From NCBI RefSeq assembly GCF_030272615.1, contig NC_081412.1, positions 478,979,157 through 479,043,156 of the forward strand: DNA of 64,000 bases, read 5' to 3'. The notes under the pieces were generated by a model. That model saw only the letters and a list, made by a program, of their open reading frames with translations, was not told where the DNA came from and made no database searches. Positions 22,690 to 34,010 of this stretch are shown here, piece by piece. This stretch comes from Cryptomeria japonica (lineage: Eukaryota > Streptophyta > Pinopsida > Cupressales > Cupressaceae). Made by a program: the position numbers and the translations under genes. How positions within the stretch are numbered: the stretch's first letter is position 1; every line of letters begins with the position of its first letter.

Positions 22690-23785
22690 TTTGCTGGCCT
22701 TCCAAAGCACCGATAAAATGCCCAAGGTCAAATGTGCAAGGCAATATCGATATGGTGAAAAGAAAAGTTCGAACTCTTTATGAATTTATCACTCTCTGCA
22801 AACTCCGTCAAAATCCCTTCAGGAGGCAAAGGCAAATAAAGCTCGGGCACTATTATGATGAAGTCACCCCCTTATTATCGGGCCTTCAAAGGCCAACGAT
22901 AATGCTAAGAGTAAACCCCGCCTTATACTCGCCAACTGCTTAGAGATGAAATCGTGGAGATAAGAGGAAGAAAGGGAGAATAATCGAAGTTCTTTTTTTT
23001 CTCATCTTCTGCCTCTAATCGCCAAAAAAATCTCAAAAAAGAAAGCAAAGCATGAGGAAAAGAATGAAATTTGGTGGTATCAAGAATAACGTATTTCGTT
23101 ATTTTTGCCTGGCTAATACCGATAAAAGACCTACGAGTGGCCATACAATACTTAAGGATTTAAAACAAGTAATCGTAAGTAAGCATCGAGCCCTTTTTTA
23201 TAACTTTTTCTATTATCGCCTCAAATGACCGACAAAAATCCCGAAAGCATGTCCCAAGCACATTCATAAATCGAAGGTCTAGAATAAATCAAAACTCGGG
23301 CTTATGTGTTAGGCATTTCTTGTTATTTCCCTTGCCACATACGATGAAAATACCGAACAAAGCCCCACGAAATGTTTAGCGATGTAAGTCAAGGCAAACT
23401 TAGGTTCGACATTTCTTTTTAACGTGTTTTCCTTGCCATCGAGGCGAATGCTCATGTAGCGCTTAAGGGTCAAAATGTATTATAAATTGTAGATTGAAAA
23501 CACACGAAATCTTTAAAATTGTCTAGCCATTGCCGGTAAAAGCACCGATAAGGAGTCAACACTAGAAGAGAGAACACCCAAATAACCAAGGAATACACCA
23601 ACGAATGGGAGGACATTTTTCCCTCACAACGCCTTTGTAAAGGCCGAAAAATATATTGAATTTTGTTTTGAGCCAAGTTTAATAATGTTAAAACTGTGAG
23701 ACTCCAAGCTTTGGTGTGTGCTAACGTGAAGAGAATAAGGCGTTGCTCCCAAAAGCATTCCTATCGCCTAAGAGAGGCTTGAACT
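22690..23785 (+). repeat. Degenerate hairpin satellite, period about 90-140 bases
   Basis: A short inverted motif, roughly TATCGGCCTT..AAGGCCGATAA, recurs near 22697, 22785, 22874, 23016, 23108, 23211, 23331, 23431, 23526, 23630 and 23758. The best copy, 22874-22903, has ATTATCG+GGCCTT paired with AAGGCC+CGATAAT. That at 23631-23644 has GCCTTT-gt-AAAGGC. Spacing averages about 106 bases and the intervening sequence is only weakly alike. It directly precedes the polypurine tract. Plant Ty3 elements of the Tat group are known to carry variable tandem repeats in this 3' region. Confidence 0.55.
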
Positions 23786-23796
23786 ATCAAATCACG

Positions 23797-23809
23797 TTAA
23801 AAGGGGAAC
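23797..23809 (+). other. Polypurine tract
   Basis: GTTAAAAGGGGAA immediately precedes the LTR start TGATGTAATATC, the normal position of the plus-strand primer. Confidence 0.65.
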
Positions 23810-25542
23810 TGATGTAATATCATGATGAAGTTTTTTGGTTTGGTGGCACCTAATGAAGGTATCCAAACCAATTAAGTAAGATCGGTGCTAAGTGACAATA
23901 GTGGAATAACAACAAAATGATAATTGATCTTTGACCTATTTGTTCATGCAGGATGAGGAGCTCAAAGGAAGCTATGCAGAGATGCTTAAGCTCTACCATT
24001 CGAAGTATCATGAACACTGCGCTAGTACACTGAACACCTCAGCAGTTTGTAGTGTCAATGAAGAACGTGTCCCAAAGATCGGGAAGGCGAGACCACTGCT
24101 ACCACAGAGGGCAAGTTGATGACCAGGGCACAAAATTGAAGACAAAAGGTGCTTACACAGAATGCTACAGGAGTATGTGGAATAAAAAATTATACAGTAA
24201 GAGATTTCAGAAAATCAGTTGGTTTGCAAAACAAAATTGCTTTATTGTAAGATGATTACATGTGGGCCCCCATTAATGCATTTAAAAAAAAGGGGACATA
24301 GGTTAATTATTTCTCAGCTACCTGATCTACAAAATTGATGTAAAACAGTTGTAGGTAGTTAAGAAAGTGGTTGAAAGTGGCAGTTGGGAAGTTATAGAAG
24401 TTACTAGGCATGGGCTAAAGCTGCTAGGCTTCTAGAAGGTAGATTGCAGCCGTTGGACGAAATCAATCCTGGCCAATGATTCAAAACCGTAAAATCTATA
24501 AAAGGCCAGTGCCTCTCTTTTGTAAAGGGTTAGATTCTAGAGGTTAGATAGTTAGATTTTAGATCTTAGCAGCTAGCAGATTAGGAGTAGAAGTAGAATA
24601 GGACTACTGAGTAGAAATTGTTGTAATGGCAGTTGAAACAAATAAATAAACATTGAAATATGGTGTTTGTCATTTTGGTTTCCTTTTGTTTGCATGGTTT
24701 CTCTTCATTTGATTAGTTAGAGTCATAGTTTTGTGACTCGCTATGACTCTCCAAAACTCGACGAGTCCTGGGTGGCTCGGACTCGGCAAGGCTGACTCGA
24801 GACTCGCTATAGGCAATAACCACTAGAAATTGGTTTTTTTGCCGAGTTCTGCTGAGTCCTGTCGATTTTCTGCCGAGTCCCGAGTCGGGTCAGCCTTGCC
24901 GAGTCCGCACCGAGTCTGAGTCTCGTTTCTTTGGTTAGAGTTCAATGATTTTAATGGTGAAGTGTGAGGTATTCGATTTGATTTCAGGTTCATACCATCG
25001 GAGGCTTGCTGATTGTAGGCCCCATGTATGGCTAGTTTGAACCCTTTTATTGTGCTTAGTTCAACTGTAGGTATATGTCTTAGGCTGCGCTAGAATTGGG
25101 TGCCTGAATGAGTACCTCCAGTCTGAAAAATCTTTCATTCCCTTGGAGCTTGCACTATCCCTGTGGAGTTGTGAGTATATCTTTGGCTAAGAAGGGATTA
25201 GTTTGTTGGAAATCCGTCTACTTGCAGCATCAATCATTACCACCATTGTCCTTAGGCCCTCTAAACCCTATCCCTTTTGTTATTTATTTTCCCAGCTTGA
25301 GATTCAAAGCATTGTCAGATGTAGGCCAGCTTGTTGTATCGATAAGTACCCTCGTGTCTACCAGCAAAACACATTACCACTGAGTTATCCTAAGCAGTCA
25401 AAACCTGACAGTTGGAACCTTGAGGTTGCCTCCTTTGATCATTCAGAACAACATTAGGGATTTCCTTATTCAAGAGAGGATAGGATAATCAACATTCTAT
25501 TCTGTGTTGATCGAAAGAGTAGCAGTACAATTTCTTGCATCA
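23810..25542 (+). mobile_element. 3' LTR of the pol-less Ty3-type element
   Basis: It begins TGATGTAATATC and ends TTGCATCA. It has a TATA box at about 24496 (ATCTATAAAAGGCC) and AAATAAATAAACA at about 24645, as in U3 and R of an active LTR. The 1,733-base length includes a 210-base hAT MITE plus its target duplication, so the original LTR was about 1,515 bases. Confidence 0.6.
24724..24933. mobile_element. hAT-type MITE with 8-bp target duplication
   Basis: The 210-base insert is flanked by GTTAGAGT at 24716-24723 and again at 24934-24941. Its ends CATAG...GTGACTC and GAGTCTCG...CTTTG are partly inverted (10 of 16 positions). Inside, GGACTCGGCAAGGCTGAC at about 24778 is inverted as GTCAGCCTTGCCGAGTCC at 24889-24906. 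An eight-base duplication and GACTCGGCAAG subterminal motifs link it to the larger element at 27984-29476. It has no coding capacity and sits inside the LTR, so it is younger than the LTR element. Confidence 0.8.
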
Positions 25543-27428
25543 GCATTATGGAGATCAATGAAGAATAATTTTGAAAAAATTGGATAGTTCATGTGTGCCC
25601 ATTGAAGTACAAGGTTTGCGAAGGCTAAAAGTTTTGAATATGGTTAACTAAGATAATCTAGTAGAGGCATCTGACTTCATTGAAGATCCTAAAATTAATG
25701 AAGGTATGCCTTAAATTAGTAATATTAAAAAAAATATTTGATTTGGAGCCTACAAATACTTGTTCTCCTAACGAATGTTACAAAGGACCCTATTCGTGTT
25801 GTATATTATGGTATGACATCAAAGCTAGATTAGAGGAGACTTCATAGGAAAATTACAAATAAGGGAAAAATATTGTCGTTTTAAACATTCAAAAATAATA
25901 AAGGAAAGTTCAAGCCTTTTTAAACATGTGGAAAAGGAAAATTAAAAAAATAAATTATAAATTTCATCCATTTACCACCATGTGATATTCATTAGAAAAA
26001 CAAATTCAAATTAGTAATGGAGTTCCTCAAATTCCCACAATACAACCATAACTGAAGGAGCAAGTTAAATTAAATAATAAAAATCTCCTTTTTGCTATTG
26101 TATAGCCCCACAAGGAAGTTGCACAATTTATAAACCTTATCATACATCTACCAATGCCAAACCAATTTGCATTTAATATTCCTCAAGTATCCTTATGTAT
26201 TTCTATATAGTCATATATAAAAGTTTTCAATGTACAACAAGCCATGACAAAAGGAATGCAACTTAATTTTAGAATTCTACTGTTGTGTAGTTGCCAAGGA
26301 CGAAACGAATCAAATTTAATATTATTGAAGCCCCCCTATGTGCTTGCATATGGTCTCCCAAACAATTAAATCATATTGTATGACAGTTTGTTCTAGGTCC
26401 CATTGTATGATGTAAAGAACTTGAATATTATGATCCTTCATTTCACATCTTGTAGCATCCTTTGAATGACATAAACATAACTATTTTTGTTGGGGTCTAC
26501 CATACCATCTGTTGTATGGGTTGATCCTTTCTATTAGTCTATTGCTGTCATTGTATGGTCTACCAGAAATAGCCTCAACAATTTTGCTGTACAACACTAA
26601 TCCTACTTATCTTCTACTATCCAAAATGCTCAAGCTTCAGTTGTACGATTTGACAATTTCTATCTTCATATTGCTATTGTATAGTTTGTCCGGTATAGTT
26701 TTAGAGGTTTAGTGTTTAATGTGCATGATGCTTAAGATACAAATAATTCAATGTATGGCCATTGTGGGCTACCATAGATCCTTCTCCAATTGGGTCTTCC
26801 CTCAAACTTTATAATTGACAAAGATAGGGAATCAGTCCTAAAAGATGGTAAATTTGGAGAAAGTATATTCATGGAATATGTGGATATTGAACAAAGTTTT
26901 ATTGATGAGAATATCTATGCATTGTCTAAAATACCATCTGGCTTCAATGATCGATTGGGTGAAGCAATTTTATGGTATTGTGTGCAATTAGATTGCGTTC
27001 CTTGTTTGTTGGGTCCCCAACCCTAGTTCATTTAAGTGTATGGCCATTGGCGAATGCATTCTGCATACACTGGCTTGCATTCTGGATATGCTGGTTATAC
27101 AAGTGACCTGCATGTATTTCAATCTGTTGATGATCAAAATTTCCTTCGTTAGTGTTCCTTTCTACTACCAATTGAAACAATCACTCTAGATCTTTGTGCC
27201 TCTTTCTTTCGTGGAGCTTTCACTAGTAGTGGACCGATCACATTATGATCAGGTTGTATCTTGCTGCCAACTGGAAGCATTGATACAAAGATTCTCCTTC
27301 CTCTACAACACCATCACAAATTTGGAAAACCTTACTTGATGTTACTTGATGGTTACTTGTTTTCTTTGTCTTCTAGATGATAACTTCTCTTTGGAGGGGG
27401 GTGGTGTAGTTTGCATAGAATGCCTTTA
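25543..27428. other. Unassigned intron sequence
   Basis: AT-rich sequence without recognised elements. One open stretch, 26790-27026, reads GLPSNFIIDKDRES, EYVDIEQSFIDENIY and RLGEAILWYCVQ. It lacks splice sites in a matching phase and is probably an old gene or element fragment. Confidence 0.4.
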
Positions 27429-27695
27429 TTATGTTTTGTTAATATGGTTGTAATTGGCAATGTATTAGTCGTTTGGTGGCGTTTTGGTTGTTAGAGTTAG
27501 TTGGTAGATGATTGTGTTATGCTTGGCAACTGTCAAGCTCTTTAAATAAACTTTGTATAATTAGGGAAGGAGTTTGATCCTTGGCTGATCATCTTTGTTC
27601 TACTTGCATAAGAAATTCATGTGTGAATAGAGATATATTTTACTACTCTATCTGTTCATTATTTCAAGTATTTGTTCTATTAGAAAGAAGAGTAA
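27429..27695 (+). mobile_element. Solo LTR-like repeat, copy 2
   Basis: Second copy of the repeat at 13690-13972, same orientation, starting TTATGTTTTGTTAATATGG and ending AAAGAAGAGTAAA. Differences are spread along the length, so these are separate old insertions and not the two ends of one recent element. Confidence 0.55.
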
Positions 27696-27983
27696 ACAAC
27701 ACTTTTATGTCATGATTAGTTCTTATCTTTGCAAAATTTGAATTTTAACATCTATCTCTAATAGTGTTAGTGAACTATGTTGTGATATTTACTTATGCAT
27801 ATTGCAATGGGTTTTATATAATCTCTGTTCTGCATGCCTAAACAGTTCATTGCCTCAAACTGAAGTGGTTGAGTAACAATACATGTGTTAAGGGCCTCTT
27901 CTACACTAGAGATCCAATTCATATGATTAAAACATTATCTATAGCTTCAGGCTTCAACATTCACCTAGGTCAATAATTTCAAG

Positions 27984-29476
27984 CATAGTTACAAGACTCG
28001 GACTCGGCAAGCTGTTTTTTGACTCGGACTCAGACTCGGCGCCAGGACTCGGCAAAAACTCAACCAAGACTCGACAAATAGAAAAACCCAAGAAATTCAA
28101 AGATTTTTAACGATTTTAAACTTGTTTCATGTAGTTTTTAATAAATAAACCTCAAAGACACAATAATATCATCAAATAGAAACTACTTTGAACACATACA
28201 CAAGTTTACATTCATCACCTAAGTATGAATGCAAATTTTAGGCTTGAGCTGAAGGAAATAAGCTAAACTAAATAAGACATTAGAAATACAAATAGTGTCA
28301 AATGTCTACAAAATTCATGGAATATGAAGTCCATGTCATCAAAAGTGCAAAACATATATCAACATAAAATCTAGAGCCTAAAAGTCTAAGGCTCAGAGGA
28401 GCCAATATCAGTGATTGCTCAACTTTGCAATTCAAGGCCCAATGCTCACACTCACACTACCACAGACCACTACTTCTAGATCTAGGAAATGGAGGTCGAG
28501 GATTTGAAGAAGCCTCTCCACCAATGGCTGCCATTTCTTCCATTTGCTTCCTTTTTAATTCTTTTTTCTCTTTAAATTCCTCTAATTGAGCTTGCACTTC
28601 ATGTATAGCCTCAAGGGGTGTTTTTTTTGCATGGGCTTGCATCATGGCATTCTATTTGTGCAATGTGATATTTCACCTGGTTAATACCTCCCTCATTATA
28701 TTCTGTTTTGCAATAAATACATGTTACTTCTCATTTTTTTGATCTGGGGATGCCATGTTTCCAAGCCTTATCCTGTCTAACTTGGGCACCACTTCCACTA
28801 CCGGTAGGCTGAGACATTAAGCTGCAATATATTATAAATGAAAAAAATCAGCATAATGTCTCTTATTCTAATTAAGTTAAATCCAAAAATAAATAATAGA
28901 AAGAAAAAACAAAACTAGGGTTTCAACTTTCATATTTTTCCATCAATATAAAATAAAACAAAAACAAAACAAATGTACAAAAAATAGAAATATGAAAGTA
29001 AGGAAATAAAAAAATAACAAAAAAATGCTACTTACCTCTATAAATTTGCTAGAAACTTCTTCCAAATCCTCCTTTAACACCTTTAAATGCTTGAATGCAA
29101 GCTACAAACTTGCACAAACAATAAAAAATTGCAATCTCCTCTTCAATCTACCTACTGGTCTGCTCTTCAATGCCTCTATTTTTTTGCTCAAAACCCTCTT
29201 TTTCTCTCTTCCTTGTGTTTGCAAACAACAAAAATGACTTTTTAGGGTGAGACTCAAAACATATTAACCTTTTGTTTCATTTAAAACAAAGCCATTTTTT
29301 TTTTCACTTTTTATTTGCTGCCTGGGTGGCAGAGTCTAGCCCTCGGGACTTGGCGAGTTTGCCGAGTCTAGCCAGATTCGGCCAAGTCCGAGTCCAGAGG
29401 CCACTAGCCTCGGCAAGGGTGACCCGCCTCGGGACTTGGCGAGTCTTGCCAAGACTCGCAGAGTCTTGTAACTCTG
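27984..29476 (-). mobile_element. Internally deleted hAT element with 8-bp target duplication
   Basis: The 1,493-base element is flanked by a perfect ATTTCAAG at 27976-27983 and 29477-29484. Its ends are inverted: CATAGTTACAAGACTC on the left, and CAGAGTTACAAGACTC when the right end is read on the minus strand. Many GACTCGG and CTCGGCAAG words fill both subterminal regions (27993-28080 and 29330-29470). The remaining coding part is only a BED-type zinc-finger N-terminus on the minus strand. It is a defective hAT derivative mobilised by a transposase supplied elsewhere. Confidence 0.85.
28455..28815 (-). pseudogene. hAT transposase N-terminus with BED-type finger
   Basis: Reading leftward from the ATG at about 28814, the peptide MSQPTGSGSGAQVRQDKAW is followed by a BED-finger pattern, VTCIYCKTEYNEGG...QVKYHIA...ECHDASPC. 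After a frame shift, a Lys/Glu-rich helix (PLEAIHEVQAQLEEFKEKK) runs to the stop near 28457. This matches the DNA-binding N-terminus of plant hAT transposases with a DUF659 core. The catalytic core and the dimerisation domain are absent. A stop after PRSKK and a shift in the Lys-rich run near 28630 make it non-functional. Confidence 0.65.
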
Positions 29477-29484
29477 ATTTCAAG

Positions 29485-30267
29485 TCAATTTGACCCCAGG
29501 CAGAGATGGTTGGTATCGAGGATTAGATTTTTAATGTCATTGATGTTTTTTAAAGCAAACTATTAAGAAGTGAAATTCATCTTCTTCGTTTGCGGCTTGT
29601 CCTTCTATAAGCTAGTATGTAGTTCCCTTGCATTCCCCTTGACCTGCTTTCCTAAATGCTGAGAAAAAATTGGTGCTTAGTCTGCTTCTTCTTGAGGTTA
29701 CTACGTGCTGCAAACTTCTCTATTAATATGAGGCTCTGCTTGCTTTTCATGGGAAACTTGGTATATCTTGATTTTGGGACACAAACAAAACCTTAGTTGG
29801 ATTCTGCAACATGTCCATTGAAGTCATTTACAAACCATTTGAAATTTGATGAGCTTTCTCAGCTGGAATACATTAAGTTTGCAATTCTAGATCCAAATCC
29901 AACTTGAATTATGTGTGGATAGGCTAACTTGCAAGTCTCCACCTTTCATAATCTAAATGGAGGAGGATCTGGGTCTCATATATTTCCTTGTATTTGAAAC
30001 ATTTCAATACACAAACACATGATTTAAGATATTTTTAGAATATGGAAATGTCATTCGTCATACTGTACCATTATTGATTATGTAGACTATGGTGATCTAT
30101 ACTTTCAGATCATTTTGATCTTTGCATTTTATCATCTAGTGACGGGTTCTTAACTGTTAGTAAATATATGTGTTTTTGTAATGAATCTGAAGAGTGATGC
30201 TCTTGTAGAGTCGTGATGTTTTTATGGTATTTCTGTATAGCATAATACTATCTTGTAATTTTTGTAG
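29485..30267. other. End of intron 1
   Basis: No element or coding signal recognised. Pyrimidine-rich sequence and TTTTTGTAG at 30259-30267 form the acceptor of exon 2. Confidence 0.5.
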
Positions 30268-30695
30268 CTACTTGTGGAGTCAGAGAAGAAAATCATGCAT
30301 TTCAGTGGAAGCTGTTAAGTGCTGCTGACATAATCTATAGGGCAGTTGATGTTGTTGGCTGGACTGTTCTATTTGAGATTAAGGGAGGTGCAGAGGGAAA
30401 AGTATCCGAATTAATCCAAGTTCCTGGACCGGTATCAGTTTCAAATCATGCTGATATCACTCTTACATGGTTGAAGGTCATTGAATCTCCTACAAGATGT
30501 AGAGACGATCTTGGTGAACAGATGGAAGCAAATGTTTTGGAAGGAAAATTTTCATCTTGTAAATATACATTAATATCAAATCAACATAAAAATGGCGGTT
30601 TTGATGGAACTCCTCTTGTTACGGAAATTTTGATTCCTGTGGTGGATGAATTTTTCAAGAAAATTGATATGCAAAGCAGAACATTGACAATACTT
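30268..30695 (+). CDS. Split gene, exon 2: main soluble domain, family not recognised
   Basis: The acceptor is TTTTTGTAG| and the donor CTT|GTAAGT; the 428 bases enter in phase 1 and leave in phase 0. All 142 complete codons are open. Legible words are AFQWKLLSAADIIYRA, VGWTVLFEIKGG, DITLTWLKVIE and LVTEILIPVVDEFFKKID. It has the composition of an ordinary soluble globular protein: no transmembrane helix, no transposon motif, balanced charge, Trp and Cys present. Base composition is higher in GC than the surrounding intron. The absence of stops over 428 bases in an AT-rich setting, together with perfect splice borders, is the main evidence that it is real. I do not recognise the family and give no function. 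Confidence 0.7.
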
Positions 30696-31087
30696 GTAAG
30701 TAATAATACACTTGATGGTTTTCTGTTCTTGGCTTGCTGCATAATTTCATTAGTTATAACATGCAACGGAGATTGTCAGAATATGGGTAGTTGAATCCTG
30801 TGTTTTAAGCTCTTTCTTATTAAGTCCTCTATTTTGAATTTTGATATGGTTCATAATATCATATAACTATGAAGAATGAAAAATGAATGCTTGGTTTGTT
30901 GAAGACTTGTACAGATATTTGCTTTCTCTAATCTACACTTGACTTTTTATTTTTCACCAGAAAAGAATTGTTAGTAGCCTGGGTCTTTTGTTCTTCTTAA
31001 GTTATTTTCAGGTCTTGCAGATATTGGCTTCTCCTTTACGAAAAAACTAATCAGCAATCTATCCATATGTTGGTATTTCTGTGGCAG

Positions 31088-31225
31088 CCTCCTAAGGGGC
31101 TGTTGGAACTTGCAAGAAGACCCCATGCCATCAATAGACTTCGTCCTAAAATTCTTGAGTTTTGCAAGCAACATCCACCAGAGAAGGTTCGGAAGAGATT
31201 AAAGCTGAGAAGAATTGAGAATTTG
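31088..31225 (+). CDS. Split gene, exon 3: basic helical segment
   Basis: It follows exon 2 after a short 392-base intron with acceptor TTTCTGTGGCAG|. It has exactly 46 codons, phase 0 at both ends, with donor TTG|GTAAAC. The peptide begins PPKGLLELARRPHAINRL and continues EFCKQHPPEKVRKRLKLRR, so it is strongly basic and probably alpha-helical. It could bind nucleic acid or an acidic partner, but this is inference from charge only. The short spacing to exon 2 and the exact phase match make these two exons the most secure part of the gene. Confidence 0.7.
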
Positions 31226-32362
31226 GTAAACTTTTAATTTCATTCCCCGTCTATTCAATTGCTTCTTATAGTTTGAAATTAATTCTTTTTCATATCAGCA
31301 AAGGCAGGAAAAGATGTGTCTATGATTTGAAAATTTTTGGATGCTACATTTCAAGTAGGAAAAGGCCTTGGATGCACATAAACTTTCATACAGTAAAGAA
31401 AAAAATGAAGCAAAATTTTAAGTTTTCTTAAATTTGTTTTGAAAATGCATATATAAAATTCATCTATCTGCTGTCATCTTGAATATCAATATTCTTAGAA
31501 CATTAAGTTGAAGAAAACATTTTAAAGAAGAAAAGCAAACATTGGAGGGTTTGTTTTGGTCATCAAGTTTAAGGAGAGAACTTGTTCAAGAACTTGGACA
31601 TATTCTAATTTTGAATTTCTACAAGTGATCAATATAAAATTGTCAATATTTCAAACACGAGAAGTAATAAATGCACATCTTCTGAGTACAAATAGATAAT
31701 GGAATTTAAATTGTGATGAATGATGGAAGTACTTGTTAGCTGGTGATTGTTGGATAGGATTTGACACTGTCATGTGACGACTCTCTTTGATGCACTCTCC
31801 CAAATAGCATCTAGTCCACATTGATCCTAATGAACAAAATTCAAGAGCATCTCCTGTATTTGTGGCTCTTTATGGACAACAATAATTGTAAATTGAAACA
31901 GCTGCTTATTGACACTCAAGTGTATTTGATTACATAAGTGTCAATGTATACTTTCACTGGGCTGTGATCATAAGTAATGATTAGATAAGATAGTTTTTGA
32001 TTTAATTTAGATATTTTATCTTTGATTTTTTAGTGGCATTCACTAACCTGATGCTTCATGAGTCATGACATTTTAACTATTTTAGCTATAGCAGTTGGGA
32101 GTACCTATTTTAACGGTTATGTTTATCTTTTTGAGTTTGTAATTGTTCACAAGCATTTACATTTTGTCCCCATTCATCACCACCATAAAAACTAGTGCTT
32201 CATATGGGAATGTTTAACCTGGTTATCAATTCAATGTTTTATCCGATAGTTCTGATAAACTGCTATGGAAAACCTTAATGGTGAATCTTTCAAATTGTGG
32301 CCTCCAATTTAATAGAACATGCTAGATGGTTTGTAAGGAATTTATTAGAATTCAAGCCAACT
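31226..32362. other. Start of intron 3, unassigned
   Basis: AT-rich sequence with no recognised gene, repeat or element. Confidence 0.5.
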
Positions 32363-33471
32363 TGTTGATGTGTTTTTTATACACATGCAAACACAAAATA
32401 AAATACCCAAAAGTATCTTATCCTCTCTTGAATAAAGCTTCTCAAATGCTGAAGATTGGCTTAAGGATCACTTGACGCAACTCCAAGGTTCATAATTGTC
32501 AAGGCTTGACGTGTGGATAAGCATAGTTGGTTGATGTGATTGCTGGTATCACAAGGGGACTTACGTTGAATTGTCGAATACTTGAATCACTGGAACTTGA
32601 TCATCTGATGTTGCAATATGATGATGCTTTTTGTCCTAGGCTAGCTTGAGTTGAAAAAAGGGCAAAAGATAAAGGTTTGAGGAGTTCTATTCTAAAGCCT
32701 AGAATGTAAGAAAATAGGTGAATGATCAAATGGAATCCTACTGGGCGAGGTCTCACCATCAAACGGAACATTTGACACAAGCTCAGTGCAATCTTCTAAG
32801 GACATTTCAAAGATGTTCAAATCATTACCATCAAACATTGCTCACCATTCAAGTTAATGCATAAACAATGGACGCATAACAATTTGAAGTTAAGCTCATA
32901 TCATTCCAGTTGACCACGCAAGACACACTTACAATTAACAAGAGGCTAGTGGTGTGGACTAAACGGATTCCACACAAATACATTCAACAAATCCCTCCAT
33001 TCAATCTAATAACAAGAAAGCAAATTGAGAAGTAAAGATCATGCAAGTTGTTGAAGCAACAAATCAAATTCACCATAACTTCAATGAAATCAATTGTCCT
33101 TTACAACAAGGTTTGACAACAACCTTTGCCTTCTCCTAATCTAACTTCTATTCTAATCTATTTATTCTATTCTTCTCTATTTCTCTGCTACTAACTATTC
33201 ACTACTCACTATTTACTAACTATTCTTTGAAAACTATCTATTAACCTTTACAAATGAAGAGCTTGAGCCTTTTATAGTGCTCTTAATACAATTCAACGAC
33301 TCAGATCCATTTGAGATCAATGGCCGAGACTTTACAATGAAAACCATAATTAGGGTTTGTTACAACAAATGCAATTCTAGCCAATGAAATAATTACAACA
33401 TTTTGGCATAACCAATAGATAATAAGGGTAGGTGCCTCGAAGTTTGTGCCATCATGGGTGAGTCAGGTACA
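32363..33471 (-). mobile_element. Gypsy-type LTR, family also at 46.8-50.05 kb
   Basis: On the minus strand it runs from TGTACCTGACTC to CATCAACA, so it has TG...CA ends and a length of about 1.1 kb. A TATA box (GAGCACTATAAAAGG) lies at 33268-33282. It shares ordered blocks with the split LTR at 46837-50054: TATCCTCTCTTGAA, TCAAATGCTGAA, a GATCTTCTAGGG-like block and TATAGTGCTC. Adjacent internal sequence continues to about 34010. Confidence 0.65.
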
Positions 33472-33477
33472 TTGCAT

Positions 33478-34010
33478 CTAGACATGTTGATGTGGAACTC
33501 CTTGATTTAGTGAGTGATGATTGGGATGTTGACTAGAAATCCACCTTTTAACTTGTACTTGTAGGCTTGATAGATCATTATGAAGGAATATTTCTTGATA
33601 CTCAACGTTATCCAGCTTTAGTGATGATGATGATAATCTTCTAACTTTGATTAACTCTTCTGGAACTATTCTCTTGAGGGCTTCAATCATGGAGGTGCAA
33701 GGTATAGATCTTGTCTTCCTCTTAGTTTTGAAGTATTTGATGTTGCCTTGGAACAAATTCTTGATGGCACAATTGCTTCTCTGGTTTGGAATTCCTTCTC
33801 TATGATTCCTTTCATGTTGTTGGTGTTGTGGATCATGTCTTTGTGTAAGTGAATGCTTCTTGTGTAATCACCTTCTTGTGCTTGTCTTATGAAGTTCCCT
33901 TGAGGATATCTTCCTTGTATCTTAATCTCGATGTTGAAATTTGATCCTTGAGAGACTTGTTTCAATCCTCCTCCAATGTGATCCCCTTTATTTCTTTCTT
34001 TATCTCCTGC
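33478..34010 (-). mobile_element. Internal remnant next to the gypsy LTR
   Basis: Two overlapping minus-strand open stretches (33687-33965 and 33478-33756) read SQGSNFNIEIKIQGRYPQGN and PEELIKVRRLSSSSLKLDN. I do not recognise them as gag or pol. Their place just upstream of the LTR suggests the 3' end of an element's coding or untranslated region. Confidence 0.4.

Larger units (their letters stand above)
19980..25542 (+). mobile_element. Non-autonomous Ty3-type LTR element (pol-less)
   Basis: Left to right it contains the following. An LTR 3' end finishes ...GCATCA at 20147. A primer-binding-like TTGGCGCTAGAAGGAGGG lies at 20154-20171. An acidic gag-like frame covers 20530-21616. A purine-rich stretch lies at 22120-22180, and a hairpin satellite at 22690-23785. 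A polypurine tract occupies 23797-23809, followed by a 3' LTR at 23810-25542 with TG...CA ends. Both LTR ends share the phrases GAGTTATCC, AACCTTGAGG, CTATTCTGTGTTGATC and the GCATCA terminus. No protease, RT or integrase is present, so it is a large non-autonomous derivative. The left LTR is recognisable only for its last 170 bases; further left the two LTRs no longer match, so the left LTR is truncated, or recombined between relatives. Confidence 0.65.
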
